A DNA stretch of 64,000 nt from Janibacter melonis (GTDB lineage Bacteria; Actinomycetota; Actinomycetes; Actinomycetales; Dermatophilaceae): the NCBI RefSeq assembly GCF_020567375.1, contig NZ_JAJBZM010000002.1, positions 712,779 to 776,778 of the forward strand, read 5' to 3'. Every line of letters starts with the position of its first letter. The first letter of the stretch is position 1. The position numbers and the translations under genes are program-made. A model generated the notes under the pieces. The model was given only the letters and a program-made list of their open reading frames with translations, did no database searches and was not told the DNA's origin. Below, piece by piece: positions 40,693 to 49,912 of this stretch.

Positions 40693-40722
40693 GTCGCTGC
40701 CCCGTACGTACGGGGCAGCGAC
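40693..40722 (-). terminator. Perfect 30-bp palindrome after the M50 protease gene
   Basis: GTCGCTGCCCCGTAC is followed directly by its exact reverse complement. It lies 31 bases past the stop of the minus-strand M50 gene and 70 bases before the next promoter, the normal place for a terminator. The spacerless centre CGTACGTACG would have to open into a loop, so a protein site is not excluded. Confidence 0.75.
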
Positions 40723-40752
40723 CTAGTCGGCAGGACGGGGTGTCGGTGCGGC

Positions 40753-41457
40753 TCAGCCCCAGGCGGCGAGGAGCGCGGCGCCGCTCGCCCAGGTGGCGCC
40801 GGCGCACACGAGCGCGAAGCTGCCCTGCCACACGGCCCCCGGCACGCTGGTGAGCCGGGCCATCGCCGAGGAGTCGCTGCCCGCGTCGCGGGAGCGGACG
40901 GTGGCGCCGAGGTGACGCCACGCCCCGACGAGCAGGAGCAGGCCGAGGCCGACGAGCACGTGCTGCTGCACTACGTCGTCCCGCCACCACCACAGCGAGC
41001 CGCCGGCTGCGAGGACGGCGAGGACGACGACACCGGTGAGGGCCGAGCGCACGTAGACGAGGGAGACGAGCAGGGCGAGGAGGGTCAGGGTGAGCACCGG
41101 CGCGGCCCAGCCGCGGGCGGCGGCGAGCACGAGCACCGCCCCCGCGACGGCTGGCGCGGGGTAGCCGGCCCACGTCGTCGCGGCCAGGCCCGGGCCGCGC
41201 GGGCGCCCGACGGTCACCGTGTGGCCCGACATGTCGGGGCGCAGGACGAAGCCGGTGAAGCGGCGACCGGAGAGGACCCCGACGACGGCGTGCCCGAGCT
41301 CGTGGACGAGCGTCACGCCGAGCCGCAGGACCCGCCAGGCGGGGGACCAGCCGACGGCGAGCGCGGTCACCGCGAGGACGACGAGGACGCCCTGGGGCGC
41401 GAGCAGCTCGGTGCGCGCCGCAGGGGACCAGCGCTGCGCGAGATCGGCCCACTCCAC
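40753..41457 (-). CDS. M50-family membrane metalloprotease-like protein
   Basis: A 234-residue integral membrane protein with about six helices. The zinc motif HELGH (His52-Glu53...His56) lies in LVHELGHAVVGVLSGRRF, and a following YPAPAVAGA segment may stand for the distal Asp/Asn-Pro motif. The LRPDMSGHT stretch between is typical of the actinobacterial M50B-like group. Family role: intramembrane proteolysis, but members of this short group are untested. GTG 41457 is preceded by TACGGT at 6 bases. Divergent from the next gene. Confidence 0.85.
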   Translation of the reverse strand: MEWADLAQRWSPAARTELLAPQGVLVVLAVTALAVGWSPAWRVLRLGVTLVHELGHAVVGVLSGRRFTGFVLRPDMSGHTVTVGRPRGPGLAATTWAGYPAPAVAGAVLVLAAARGWAAPVLTLTLLALLVSLVYVRSALTGVVVLAVLAAGGSLWWWRDDVVQQHVLVGLGLLLLVGAWRHLGATVRSRDAGSDSSAMARLTSVPGAVWQGSFALVCAGATWASGAALLAAWG

Positions 41458-41463
41458 GGGGTC

Positions 41464-41469
41464 ACCGTA
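41464..41469 (-). promoter_or_regulatory. -10 element, leaderless M50 gene
   Basis: TACGGT on the minus strand, 6 bases from the GTG start. Confidence 0.5.
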
Positions 41470-41507
41470 GGGCTGCCCCCTGACCGCTCCCTGGGGCCCC
41501 TCGGTGC

Positions 41508-41513
41508 GAGGAT
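41508..41513 (+). promoter_or_regulatory. -10 element, leaderless gene at 41520
   Basis: GAGGAT, exactly 6 bases before ATG 41520. It is back to back with the M50 promoter in a 62-base gap. Confidence 0.5.
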
Positions 41514-41519
41514 GACGAG

Positions 41520-42134
41520 ATGGCCATCGATCGCTTCGACGGCGCCATCCTCGGCGTCGGCACGACCTCCGGGGTCCGGGTCGTCGTGGGGCGCTGGGAG
41601 GGCTCGCCGCTCGGCGCCTTCGCCGACGTCATGCTCGCCACCGCCGACGACCAGCGGGTGCTGCTCGCCCCGGACGAGGCGGTCGCCGAGTACGTCTCGC
41701 AGACCTACAACTTCGACGAGGTCGTCCACTGCCCGGTGACCGTGCGCGACACCGGCGACGGCGCGAGCCGCAGGTGGCACGTCAGCGCGGGCGAGCTCGT
41801 CCTCGACGTCGTCCTCGGCGGGCGCACCGCGACCGGCCGGCTGCTGCGCCCGATCCCCACCGCGCTCGCGACGAGCCGTCCCGTCGCCGTCCTCGCCGAC
41901 CCCTTCGCCCGTCTCCTCCACCCCGGGGTGCGCACGGTCGGCACCGCCGGGGGCGGGCGCCGCGAGTACTACGGCGCGCGCGACCAGCACGCCGTCGAGG
42001 CCGTCGCGGGCAGCTGGCGCGGCGTCGACCTCGGCCGACTCGCCCCGGTTGACCCGCCGCCGCGCTTCGGCTTCAGCAGCACCCCCCGCACGCCGAGCCT
42101 GACGAGGGTGCGCACGACGATCGTGCGCAGCTAG
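41520..42134 (+). CDS. Conserved hypothetical protein
   Basis: A 204-residue soluble protein that I do not recognise as a named family. It has no signal peptide, membrane segment or cofactor motif. The sequence is strand-rich (GAILGVGTTSGVRVVVGRW, WHVSAGELVLDVVLGGRT) with a Pro/Arg-rich C-terminus, and codon choice matches its neighbours, so it is surely coding. The NAD(P)-binding protein gene follows 43 bases later on the same strand. Confidence 0.75.
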   Translation: MAIDRFDGAILGVGTTSGVRVVVGRWEGSPLGAFADVMLATADDQRVLLAPDEAVAEYVSQTYNFDEVVHCPVTVRDTGDGASRRWHVSAGELVLDVVLGGRTATGRLLRPIPTALATSRPVAVLADPFARLLHPGVRTVGTAGGGRREYYGARDQHAVEAVAGSWRGVDLGRLAPVDPPPRFGFSSTPRTPSLTRVRTTIVRS

Positions 42135-42177
42135 GTCGTAGGGTCGTGAGGACCCGATCCCCTGCGGAAGGACCCTC

Positions 42178-44195
<2,018 letters not shown>

Positions 44196-44200
44196 GCCGC

Positions 44201-44554
44201 TCAGCCGAGGAAGGACTGCACGCGGTCCTTCGGGCGGCCGATGATCGCGCGGTCGCCGCGGACGAGGACGGGGCGCTGGAGCAGGCGGGGGTGCTCGACG
44301 AGCACGGCGACGACCTGGTCCTCGCTCGCGACGTCGTCCTCGCCCAGGCCCAGCTCCTTGAAGTGGTTGTCGCGCCGCACGAGGTCGGTCACCGGGTCCT
44401 CGAGCTTGCCGGCGAGCTCGCGCAGCGCGGTCTCGTCGAGCGGGTCCTTGAGGTACTGGACGACCTCGACGTCGGCGCCGGCCGCCTCGGCGACCTCCAC
44501 CGCGTGCCGGGAGGTCGAGCAGCGCGGGTTGTGCAGGAGCGTGATCTCAGCCAT
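44201..44554 (-). CDS. ArsC/Spx-family arsenate reductase-like protein
   Basis: A 117-residue thioredoxin-fold protein. The catalytic Cys12 is in HNPRCSTSR, and a cis-Pro loop RPVLVRGDRAIIGRP contains the Arg residues used by glutaredoxin-dependent ArsC. No ars operon genes are nearby, so it may be a YfgD-type relative rather than a true arsenic enzyme. ATG 44554 lies 7 bases after TATCGT. Confidence 0.88.
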   Translation of the reverse strand: MAEITLLHNPRCSTSRHAVEVAEAAGADVEVVQYLKDPLDETALRELAGKLEDPVTDLVRRDNHFKELGLGEDDVASEDQVVAVLVEHPRLLQRPVLVRGDRAIIGRPKDRVQSFLG

Positions 44555-44561
44555 GACACCG

Positions 44562-44567
44562 ACGATA
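44562..44567 (-). promoter_or_regulatory. -10 element, leaderless arsC-like gene
   Basis: TATCGT on the minus strand, 7 bases from the ATG. Confidence 0.45.
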
Positions 44568-44608
44568 GGGCCGCGGACCCCCGTCGGCGCGGCGGGTCGG
44601 CGACCGGC

Positions 44609-45385
44609 TCAGCCGCGGCGGAAGACGGGGACGTCGCTGCTCGAGACCGACGGCTCGAAGCGGTACCCGCCGCCGTCGAAGTCGCGCAGCGCCCGCACCG
44701 AGCGCACCCGGTGCTGCACCATCCACGCGGCCATCTCGCCACGGGCGCGCTTGGCGGGGAAGGAGATGACGCGCCACCGCCCGGAGCGGTCCTGGTCCTC
44801 GAAGCGAGGCGTGACGACCCGCGCGTCGAGCGCGTCGAGGTCGACCGAGCCCGCGTACTCCTGCGAGGCGAGGTTGACGACGACCTCCGGCCCGGGCGAC
44901 TCGGCGAGGTCGGCGGCGACGAGGTCGGTGATCTGCGAGCCCCACCACGCGTACAGCGAGTCGCCCCGCGGCGTCGCCAGGCGCGTGCCCATCTCGAGGC
45001 GGTAGGGCTGGACGAGGTCGAGCGGGCGGAGCACCCCGTAGAGCCCGGAGAGGATGCGCACGACCTTCTGCGCCTCGGTGAGGTCCCGGGCGTCGAAGCG
45101 CTCGCGCGCGTCCATCCCGCGGTAGACGTCGCCGTCGAAGAGGTAGATCGCCGGCCGCGCGTTCGTCGTCGTGAAGGGCGTCTCGAAGTCCTCGTAGCGC
45201 TGCGCGTTGAGCCGCCCGAGCTCGGGGGAGATGTCCATGAGGTCGCCGATCTCCTCCGGCGACTTCGTGCGCATGACCTCGACGAGCTGCTCGGCCTGCT
45301 CGAGCATCCGCGGCTGCGTGTGCTTGCGCGTCGGCAGCGGCGAGTCGAGGTCGAGGGACTTGGCGGGGGAGAGCAGCGCGAGCAC
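44609..45385 (-). CDS. yaaA: YaaA-family peroxide stress protein
   Basis: A 258-residue DUF328 protein. The N-terminus LALLSPAKSLD and later blocks AIYLFDGDVYRGMDA, LSGLYGVLRPLDLVQPYRLEM (in part), LYAWWG, NLASQEY and VISFPAKRARGEMA are diagnostic. In E. coli YaaA limits free iron during hydrogen peroxide stress and binds DNA. The GTG start at 45385 has TAGCGT exactly 6 bases upstream. It diverges from the exonuclease III gene across 55 bases. Confidence 0.93.
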   Translation of the reverse strand: MLALLSPAKSLDLDSPLPTRKHTQPRMLEQAEQLVEVMRTKSPEEIGDLMDISPELGRLNAQRYEDFETPFTTTNARPAIYLFDGDVYRGMDARERFDARDLTEAQKVVRILSGLYGVLRPLDLVQPYRLEMGTRLATPRGDSLYAWWGSQITDLVAADLAESPGPEVVVNLASQEYAGSVDLDALDARVVTPRFEDQDRSGRWRVISFPAKRARGEMAAWMVQHRVRSVRALRDFDGGGYRFEPSVSSSDVPVFRRG

Positions 45386-45391
45386 GCCACG

Positions 45392-45397
45392 ACGCTA
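45392..45397 (-). promoter_or_regulatory. -10 element, leaderless yaaA
   Basis: TAGCGT on the minus strand, 6 bases from the GTG. Confidence 0.5.
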
Positions 45398-45428
45398 CCC
45401 GGCCGGGCCGGCTGTCGGCGACGTCGGT

Positions 45429-45434
45429 GAGGAT
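45429..45434 (+). promoter_or_regulatory. -10 element, leaderless exonuclease III gene
   Basis: GAGGAT, 6 bases before the GTG at 45441. Confidence 0.45.
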
Positions 45435-45440
45435 GGGGCG

Positions 45441-46364
45441 GTGAGCTCCTCCCTTCGTGTCGCGTCGTACAACGTCAACGGCATCCGGGCCGCGCACCGC
45501 CGCGGCTTCGGCGAGTGGCTGGCCCGCCGCGACCCCGACGTCGTCGCCCTGCAGGAGGTCCGCGCCCCGGCGGCGGCGATCCCCGAGGGAGCCTTCGGCG
45601 ACCTCCACTGCGTCTACGAGCCGGGGCAGATCCCCGGTCGCAACGGCGTCGCCGTGCTCACCCGCGAGGCCCCGACCGCCGTGCGCACGTGGGACGGCAC
45701 CGCCGTCGTCATCGCCCCGGGCCAGGAGCAGCACGTCGTCGAGGCGCCGCCCGGCACCCTCGCGCGCGGCATCTCGCGCTATGCGACCGAGGGCCGCTAC
45801 GTCGAGGTCGACCTCGCCGACCGTCCCTTGACGGTCGCCTCGCTCTACCTGCCGAAGGGGGGTCTGCCGGCCGAGCTGCAGAAGCCGGGCCGGATGCGCG
45901 AGGCCCCCGACGGCGGCGCCCGCTACGAGCGCAAGATGCACTTCATGGACGCCTTCGCGCGCCAGCTCACCCGCTCGCGCAAGGCGGCGCTCGCCGCCGG
46001 GCGCGACTTCCTCCTCATGGGCGACCTCAACGTCGCCCATCTCGAGCACGACGTGCGCAACTGGCGCCGGGCTCGTCAGTCCGAGGGCTTCCTGCCCGAG
46101 GAGCGCGAGTGGATCGACGCGATCATCGGGCCGCGCACCCTCGTCGACGTGCTGCGCTCGCACGTCGGTCCGGCCGACGGCCCGTACTCGTGGTGGTCGT
46201 GGATGGGCGAGGCCTTCGCCAAGGACGTCGGCTGGCGCATCGACTACCACCTCGCGACCCCGCGGCTGGCCCGCACGGCCGTGGCCGCCGGGGTCGACCG
46301 CGAGCCGTCCGCCGACGCGCGCGTGAGCGACCACGCGCCCGTCGTCGTCGACTACGCGACCTGA
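45441..46364 (+). CDS. xthA: Exodeoxyribonuclease III (AP endonuclease)
   Basis: A 307-residue EEP-fold nuclease for abasic-site repair. SYNVNGIRAA (about 9-18), ALQEVRAP with the metal Glu, LMGDLNVAH with Asp/Asn, and the end SDHAPVVVDY with the catalytic Asp-His are in order. WWSWMGEAFAKDVGWRIDYHL is the DNA-contact loop. It is about 35 residues longer than E. coli XthA, with an insertion around YEPGQIPGRNGVAVL to PPGTLARGISRY. Start GTG 45441 is set by the upstream GAGGAT. Confidence 0.93.
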   Translation: MSSSLRVASYNVNGIRAAHRRGFGEWLARRDPDVVALQEVRAPAAAIPEGAFGDLHCVYEPGQIPGRNGVAVLTREAPTAVRTWDGTAVVIAPGQEQHVVEAPPGTLARGISRYATEGRYVEVDLADRPLTVASLYLPKGGLPAELQKPGRMREAPDGGARYERKMHFMDAFARQLTRSRKAALAAGRDFLLMGDLNVAHLEHDVRNWRRARQSEGFLPEEREWIDAIIGPRTLVDVLRSHVGPADGPYSWWSWMGEAFAKDVGWRIDYHLATPRLARTAVAAGVDREPSADARVSDHAPVVVDYAT

Positions 46365-46386
46365 CCTCGGAGCCGGGGCGGGGCGG

Positions 46387-46983
46387 TCAGTCGCCCGCGA
46401 TGTCGAAGACCCACTTCCCGCCGTCGCTGACGCCGACCCGCCAGCCCATGTACCCGGTGCCGGCCTCGCGCATCTGCTCCGCCTGGGCGGGCGTCAGCAG
46501 ACCGGCGTCGACGACCTCCTGCCACGCGGTGTCGCTGTCGGCCCAGTACGGGGTCGCGACGCGGGGCCAGACCCGGTAGGTCGCGTAGGCGGTCTTCTGC
46601 GTGCCCCACTGCGTGCCCATGGCGACGGCCGTCCAGCCGTAGCGGTGCTCCGGGTCGTCGGGCAGCGCCCACGCCTGGCGCGGGGTGGTGATCCCGAAGC
46701 TCAGCCGCGTCCGGTCCCGGGTCGTGCGCCACACGAGGGCGTCCTGGCGGCAGCCGACGGTGTCGGTGCGGATCGCCTCGGCGGTGCGGCGGGCCCGGTC
46801 GGGCAGGGCCCAGCCCGAGCGAAGCCGTGAGGTGACCTCGCTGCCGCTGCACGTCGGCGCGGTGGCGCCGCTGTCTGCCGACGGGGCCGCGGCGGACGGC
46901 GCGGCGGTGGCGGCGGTGGCGGCGGGCGCGGCGAGCGCGAGCAGACCGAGCGCGGCCGTGGCGGTGATGAGGTGATGACGCAT
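46387..46983 (-). CDS. Secreted protein of unknown function
   Basis: A 198-residue exported protein. Residues 1-24 form a Sec signal (HHLITATAALGLLALAAPAATA), then an Ala/Ser-rich linker to about 42. The mature part has two Cys (about 45 and 78) that could pair, and is rich in Trp and Tyr (GYMGWRVGVSDGGKWVFD at the end). I recognise no family. ATG 46983 has GGAAGGGG upstream, and the leader holds two hairpins. Confidence 0.75.
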   Translation of the reverse strand: MRHHLITATAALGLLALAAPAATAATAAPSAAAPSADSGATAPTCSGSEVTSRLRSGWALPDRARRTAEAIRTDTVGCRQDALVWRTTRDRTRLSFGITTPRQAWALPDDPEHRYGWTAVAMGTQWGTQKTAYATYRVWPRVATPYWADSDTAWQEVVDAGLLTPAQAEQMREAGTGYMGWRVGVSDGGKWVFDIAGD

Positions 46984-47002
46984 GGCGTTCCCCTTCCTCT
47001 CC

Positions 47003-47039
47003 GGCGCCCGGGCGGGCGCCGCGAGCCCCCTGCGGGCTC
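47003..47039 (-). promoter_or_regulatory. Two stem-loops in the leader of the secreted-protein gene
   Basis: GGCGCCCG (47003-47010) pairs with CGGGCGCC (47013-47020) across 2 bases. GAGCCC (47023-47028) pairs with GGGCTC (47034-47039) across 5. They lie just upstream of the ribosome site (46991-47000, minus strand) and may affect mRNA stability or translation. Confidence 0.35.
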
Positions 47040-47128
47040 TCCTCCTACGACGTCGCAGGTCGCCGACGGGTTCGGGGTGACCCTGGACGAAGGGGGGCGC
47101 TCACCCCCTTCGCCCGCGCCGACGGCGA

Positions 47129-47134
47129 GAGGAT
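47129..47134 (+). promoter_or_regulatory. -10 element, leaderless aldo/keto reductase gene
   Basis: GAGGAT, 7 bases before ATG 47142. An inverted CGAAGGGGG/CCCCCTTCG pair (47088-47096 and 47104-47112) lies just upstream, in a divergent gap where a terminator makes no sense. Confidence 0.4.
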
Positions 47135-47141
47135 GGCGGCC

Positions 47142-48212
47142 ATGACCTACCGAGTGGACGAGTACCAGGCGGCTGCGGGCCGCTACGCGCACGGCGCCGC
47201 CGCGACGAGCGGCACGGGGATGGTCTACCGACGGTGCGGGGCCTCGGGCCTGGACCTGCCGGCGATCTCGCTCGGGCTGTGGCACAACTTCGGCGACGAC
47301 GTGCCGATGGATCGCCAGCGCGACATCCTGCGGCGTGCCTTCGACCGCGGCGTCACCCACTTCGACCTCGCGAACAACTACGGCCCGCCGTACGGCTCGG
47401 CCGAGCGCAACTTCGGGGTGCACCTCGAGCGCGACCTCCGCCGCTACCGCGACGAGCTCGTCATCAGCAGCAAGGCCGGCTACGACATGTGGCCCGGTCC
47501 GTACGGCCAGGGCGGCGGCTCGCGCAAGTACCTCGTCTCCAGCCTCGACCAGTCGCTGCAGCGGATGGGGCTCGACTACGTCGACATCTTCTACAGCCAC
47601 CGCTTCGACGAGACGACCCCGCTCGAGGAGACGATGGGCGCGCTGGACTCGGTCGTGCGCGCGGGCAAGGCGCTCTACGTCGGCATCTCCAGCTACTCGG
47701 GACCGCGCACCCGCGAGGCCATCGCGATCCTGCGCGACCTCGGCACCCCGCTGCTCATCCACCAGCCGAGCTACTCGATGCTCAACCGCTGGGTCGAGGA
47801 GGACCTGCTCGACGTCCTCGGCGTCGAGGGCGTGGGCTGCATCGCCTTCAGCCCGCTCGCCCAGGGGATGCTCACCGACAAGTACCTCGACGGCATCCCC
47901 GAGGGATCGCGGGCCGCGCAGGGCAAGTCGCTCGACCCCTCGCTGCTCACCGACTCCGCGCTGGCCCACGTGCGGGCGCTGAACTCCATGGCGCAGGACC
48001 GCGGCCAGAGCCTGGCCCAGCTCGCGCTGTCGTGGGTGCTGCGCGACCCGCGGGTCACCTCCGCGCTCATCGGAGCCAGCAGCGTCGAGCAGCTCGACAG
48101 CAGCCTCGACGCGCTCGGGTCGCTCGACTTCGAGACCGAGGAGCTCACGGCGATCGACCAGCACGCGGTCGAGGCCGGGATCAACCTCTGGGCGCCGAGC
48201 AGCGCGCACTGA
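47142..48212 (+). CDS. Aldo/keto reductase, YghZ/GpR type
   Basis: A 356-residue TIM-barrel reductase. The catalytic residues are Asp of HFDLANNYG, Tyr of the same block, Lys of ISSKAGYDMWPGPYG and His of IFYSHRFD. LIHQPSYSMLNRWVEEDLL is typical of the YghZ branch, which reduces L-glyceraldehyde 3-phosphate and methylglyoxal. ATG 47133 is an alternative, but the GAGGAT hexamer 7 bases before 47142, and the family N-terminus near MTYRV, favour 47142. Confidence 0.9.
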   Translation: MTYRVDEYQAAAGRYAHGAAATSGTGMVYRRCGASGLDLPAISLGLWHNFGDDVPMDRQRDILRRAFDRGVTHFDLANNYGPPYGSAERNFGVHLERDLRRYRDELVISSKAGYDMWPGPYGQGGGSRKYLVSSLDQSLQRMGLDYVDIFYSHRFDETTPLEETMGALDSVVRAGKALYVGISSYSGPRTREAIAILRDLGTPLLIHQPSYSMLNRWVEEDLLDVLGVEGVGCIAFSPLAQGMLTDKYLDGIPEGSRAAQGKSLDPSLLTDSALAHVRALNSMAQDRGQSLAQLALSWVLRDPRVTSALIGASSVEQLDSSLDALGSLDFETEELTAIDQHAVEAGINLWAPSSAH

Positions 48213-48266
48213 GGCGGGACGGCACGTCGTGGACGGCACGCCTCTGACAGCGCGAAGGGGGTCGGC

Positions 48267-48485
48267 TCAGCGGACCCGGACGACCCGCACGTCGGAGCGC
48301 GGCAGCTCGGCCGGCCCGGCGCTCGCCGTGGCGACGGTGGCGTAGGTCGGGGTCGGCGAGTGCCCCAGCTGGACCACTCCGGCCGCGGAGGCCGGGACGG
48401 CCGCGGGGCCGACGACGGCCACGGCCGAGGCGGTGAGGACGGCTCCGGCGAGCCGGGCTGCGGTGTGGGCGGTGCGGTGGGCCAT
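48267..48485 (-). CDS. Small secreted protein, unknown function
   Basis: A 72-residue ORF with a clear Sec signal (Arg/His-rich start, hydrophobic core AGAVLTASAVAVVGPAAV, cleavage after ASA at about 34). The mature peptide is about 38 residues, Thr/Val/Pro-rich, without Cys, ending VRVVRVR. GAGGAG lies 6 bases before the ATG, a strong ribosome site. No family recognised. Confidence 0.6.
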   Translation of the reverse strand: MAHRTAHTAARLAGAVLTASAVAVVGPAAVPASAAGVVQLGHSPTPTYATVATASAGPAELPRSDVRVVRVR

Positions 48486-48595
48486 GACGATCTCCTCATC
48501 GGTCGGTCCGCCGGTGGTGGCGGCACGACCGACTCTGGGGCGGGGCCTTGTGGGTCGGCTGTGCGCTTCGTGTGACGCCGCGACGAGGTGCTCGC

Positions 48596-48601
48596 TAGCC
48601 T
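48596..48601 (+). promoter_or_regulatory. -10 element, leaderless DUF4287 gene
   Basis: TAGCCT, exactly 6 bases before ATG 48608. Confidence 0.55.
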
Positions 48602-48607
48602 CACGTC

Positions 48608-48856
48608 ATGACGACTCATCGAGTCCAGGCCCCCGTCATCGGCGAGGGCGAGAAGCCCACGGGCCCCGCTTCGTACTTCCCGGCGATCGAGCGGACGTAC
48701 GACCGGCCGGTGCAGGACTGGCTCGACATGGCCGCCGACGCGCTCGAGACCCGCACTCACATGGAGGTCGTCGGCATGCTCAAGCAGGAGCACGGCCTCG
48801 GCCACGGGCATGCCAACGCCGTCGTCGCCTACGTCCGGGCCGCCCAGGACGGCTGA
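48608..48856 (+). CDS. DUF4287-domain small protein
   Basis: An 82-residue protein. The pattern GPASYFPAIERTYDRPVQDW (residues 19-38) followed by EVVGMLKQEHGLGHGHANAVVAYV (in part) matches the DUF4287 family, whose function is unknown. It is often found alone or fused to a DUF5655 domain. The start is ATG 48608 with its leaderless promoter. Convergent with the next gene. Confidence 0.85.
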   Translation: MTTHRVQAPVIGEGEKPTGPASYFPAIERTYDRPVQDWLDMAADALETRTHMEVVGMLKQEHGLGHGHANAVVAYVRAAQDG

Positions 48857-48928
48857 CCGGCCGACCCAGCCGCGTCCTGTCCCAGGGGCGGGGCGGGTCC
48901 ACCCGCTCACGCGGGCCCGCGTCCCCGC

Positions 48929-49876
48929 TCAGGCGGGGGCGTCGAGCCGCTCGAGCTGCTCCGGGGCGAGCTCGGCGCGCGCGGCGACGAGCGCCGACTC
49001 GAGCTGCTCCGCGGTGCTCACCCCGATGATGGGCCGCCACCCGCGCGCGAGCATCCACGTGAGGACGACCTGGCCGGCGTCGAGCCCGCTCTCGTCGGCG
49101 ACCGCGTCGAGCACGGCGAGCCGGGCGGTCGTGCCCGGGTGGTCGTAGGCCTCGGGGAAGGGCCGCTCGGCGCGCCGCGTGTAGCTCGCCTGGACGAGCG
49201 GGCTGTAGACCCACAGCTCGGTGCCCGGGTGCGCGTCGAGGTAGGACAGGGTGTCGACCCCCACCCAGCCGTAGGGGTTGTCCTTGCCCGGCACGGCGGC
49301 ACCGGGCCGGGGCGAGACGTAGGACGTGTGCAGCTGAAGCGCGTCGACCGGCTGCAGACCGGCGGCCGCCGCGACCGCACGCGCCCGCTCGACCTGCCAC
49401 ACGGGGAAGTTCGACATCCCCACCCGTCGGGCCGAGCCCTCGGCGACGACCTCGCCGAAGGTGCGCGCGACCTCCTCGACCGGGGTTCGCTCGTCGGGCA
49501 CGTGGGCCCAGTAGACGTCGACGACGTCGGTGCGCAGCCGGCGCAGCGAGGCCTCGACCGCCGAGCGCACGTGGTCGCGCCCGAGCCCGACCGTCCGGCG
49601 GATCTCGCCGTCGAAGGGGTGGTCCGGCTCGGCCCCGACCTTCGTCGCCAGCTCGACCCGGGAGCGCATGCCGGGCCGTGAGGTGAGCCACTCGCCGACG
49701 CACTCCTCGGACTGCCCGCCGCGCCCGGACTCGCTCGTCCAGAAGGAGTAGGCGTCGGCGGTGTCGATCATCCCCCCGCCCGCGTCGACGAAGCGGTCCA
49801 TGAGGTCGTGGGCCGTGCCCTGCTCCACCCGCGTGCCGAAGTACATGGTCCCGAGGACCAGCTGGTCGATGCTCAT
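48929..49876 (-). CDS. Aldo/keto reductase
   Basis: A 315-residue member of the Tas/AKR11-like group. GTMYFGT, the catalytic Asp and Tyr in IDTADAYSFW, Lys of ELATKVGAE and His of VYWAHVPDE are present. RRVGMSNFPVWQVERA and IIGVSTAEQL follow. Different subgroup from the YghZ-type enzyme 1.7 kb upstream. The start is ATG 49876, with TACGGT 6 bases upstream. Its stop codon lies in the loop of a small hairpin (CCCCGC TCAG GCGGGG, 48923-48938). Confidence 0.9.
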   Translation of the reverse strand: MSIDQLVLGTMYFGTRVEQGTAHDLMDRFVDAGGGMIDTADAYSFWTSESGRGGQSEECVGEWLTSRPGMRSRVELATKVGAEPDHPFDGEIRRTVGLGRDHVRSAVEASLRRLRTDVVDVYWAHVPDERTPVEEVARTFGEVVAEGSARRVGMSNFPVWQVERARAVAAAAGLQPVDALQLHTSYVSPRPGAAVPGKDNPYGWVGVDTLSYLDAHPGTELWVYSPLVQASYTRRAERPFPEAYDHPGTTARLAVLDAVADESGLDAGQVVLTWMLARGWRPIIGVSTAEQLESALVAARAELAPEQLERLDAPA

Positions 49877-49882
49877 ACCCGC

Positions 49883-49888
49883 ACCGTA
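49883..49888 (-). promoter_or_regulatory. -10 element, leaderless aldo/keto reductase gene (minus strand)
   Basis: TACGGT on the minus strand, 6 bases from the ATG. The whole gap to the divergent gene is only 36 bases. Confidence 0.5.
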
Positions 49889-49900
49889 GAGGCCAGCGCC

Positions 49901-49906
49901 TAGGCT
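49901..49906 (+). promoter_or_regulatory. -10 element, leaderless DUF3152 gene
   Basis: TAGGCT, exactly 6 bases before the GTG at 49913. Confidence 0.55.
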
Positions 49907-49912
49907 CGTCGC

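Noticed and set aside
44201-44554. Arsenic resistance island
   Set aside because: The ArsC/Spx-like gene stands alone between glutamate dehydrogenase and yaaA, with no arsR, arsB or acr3.
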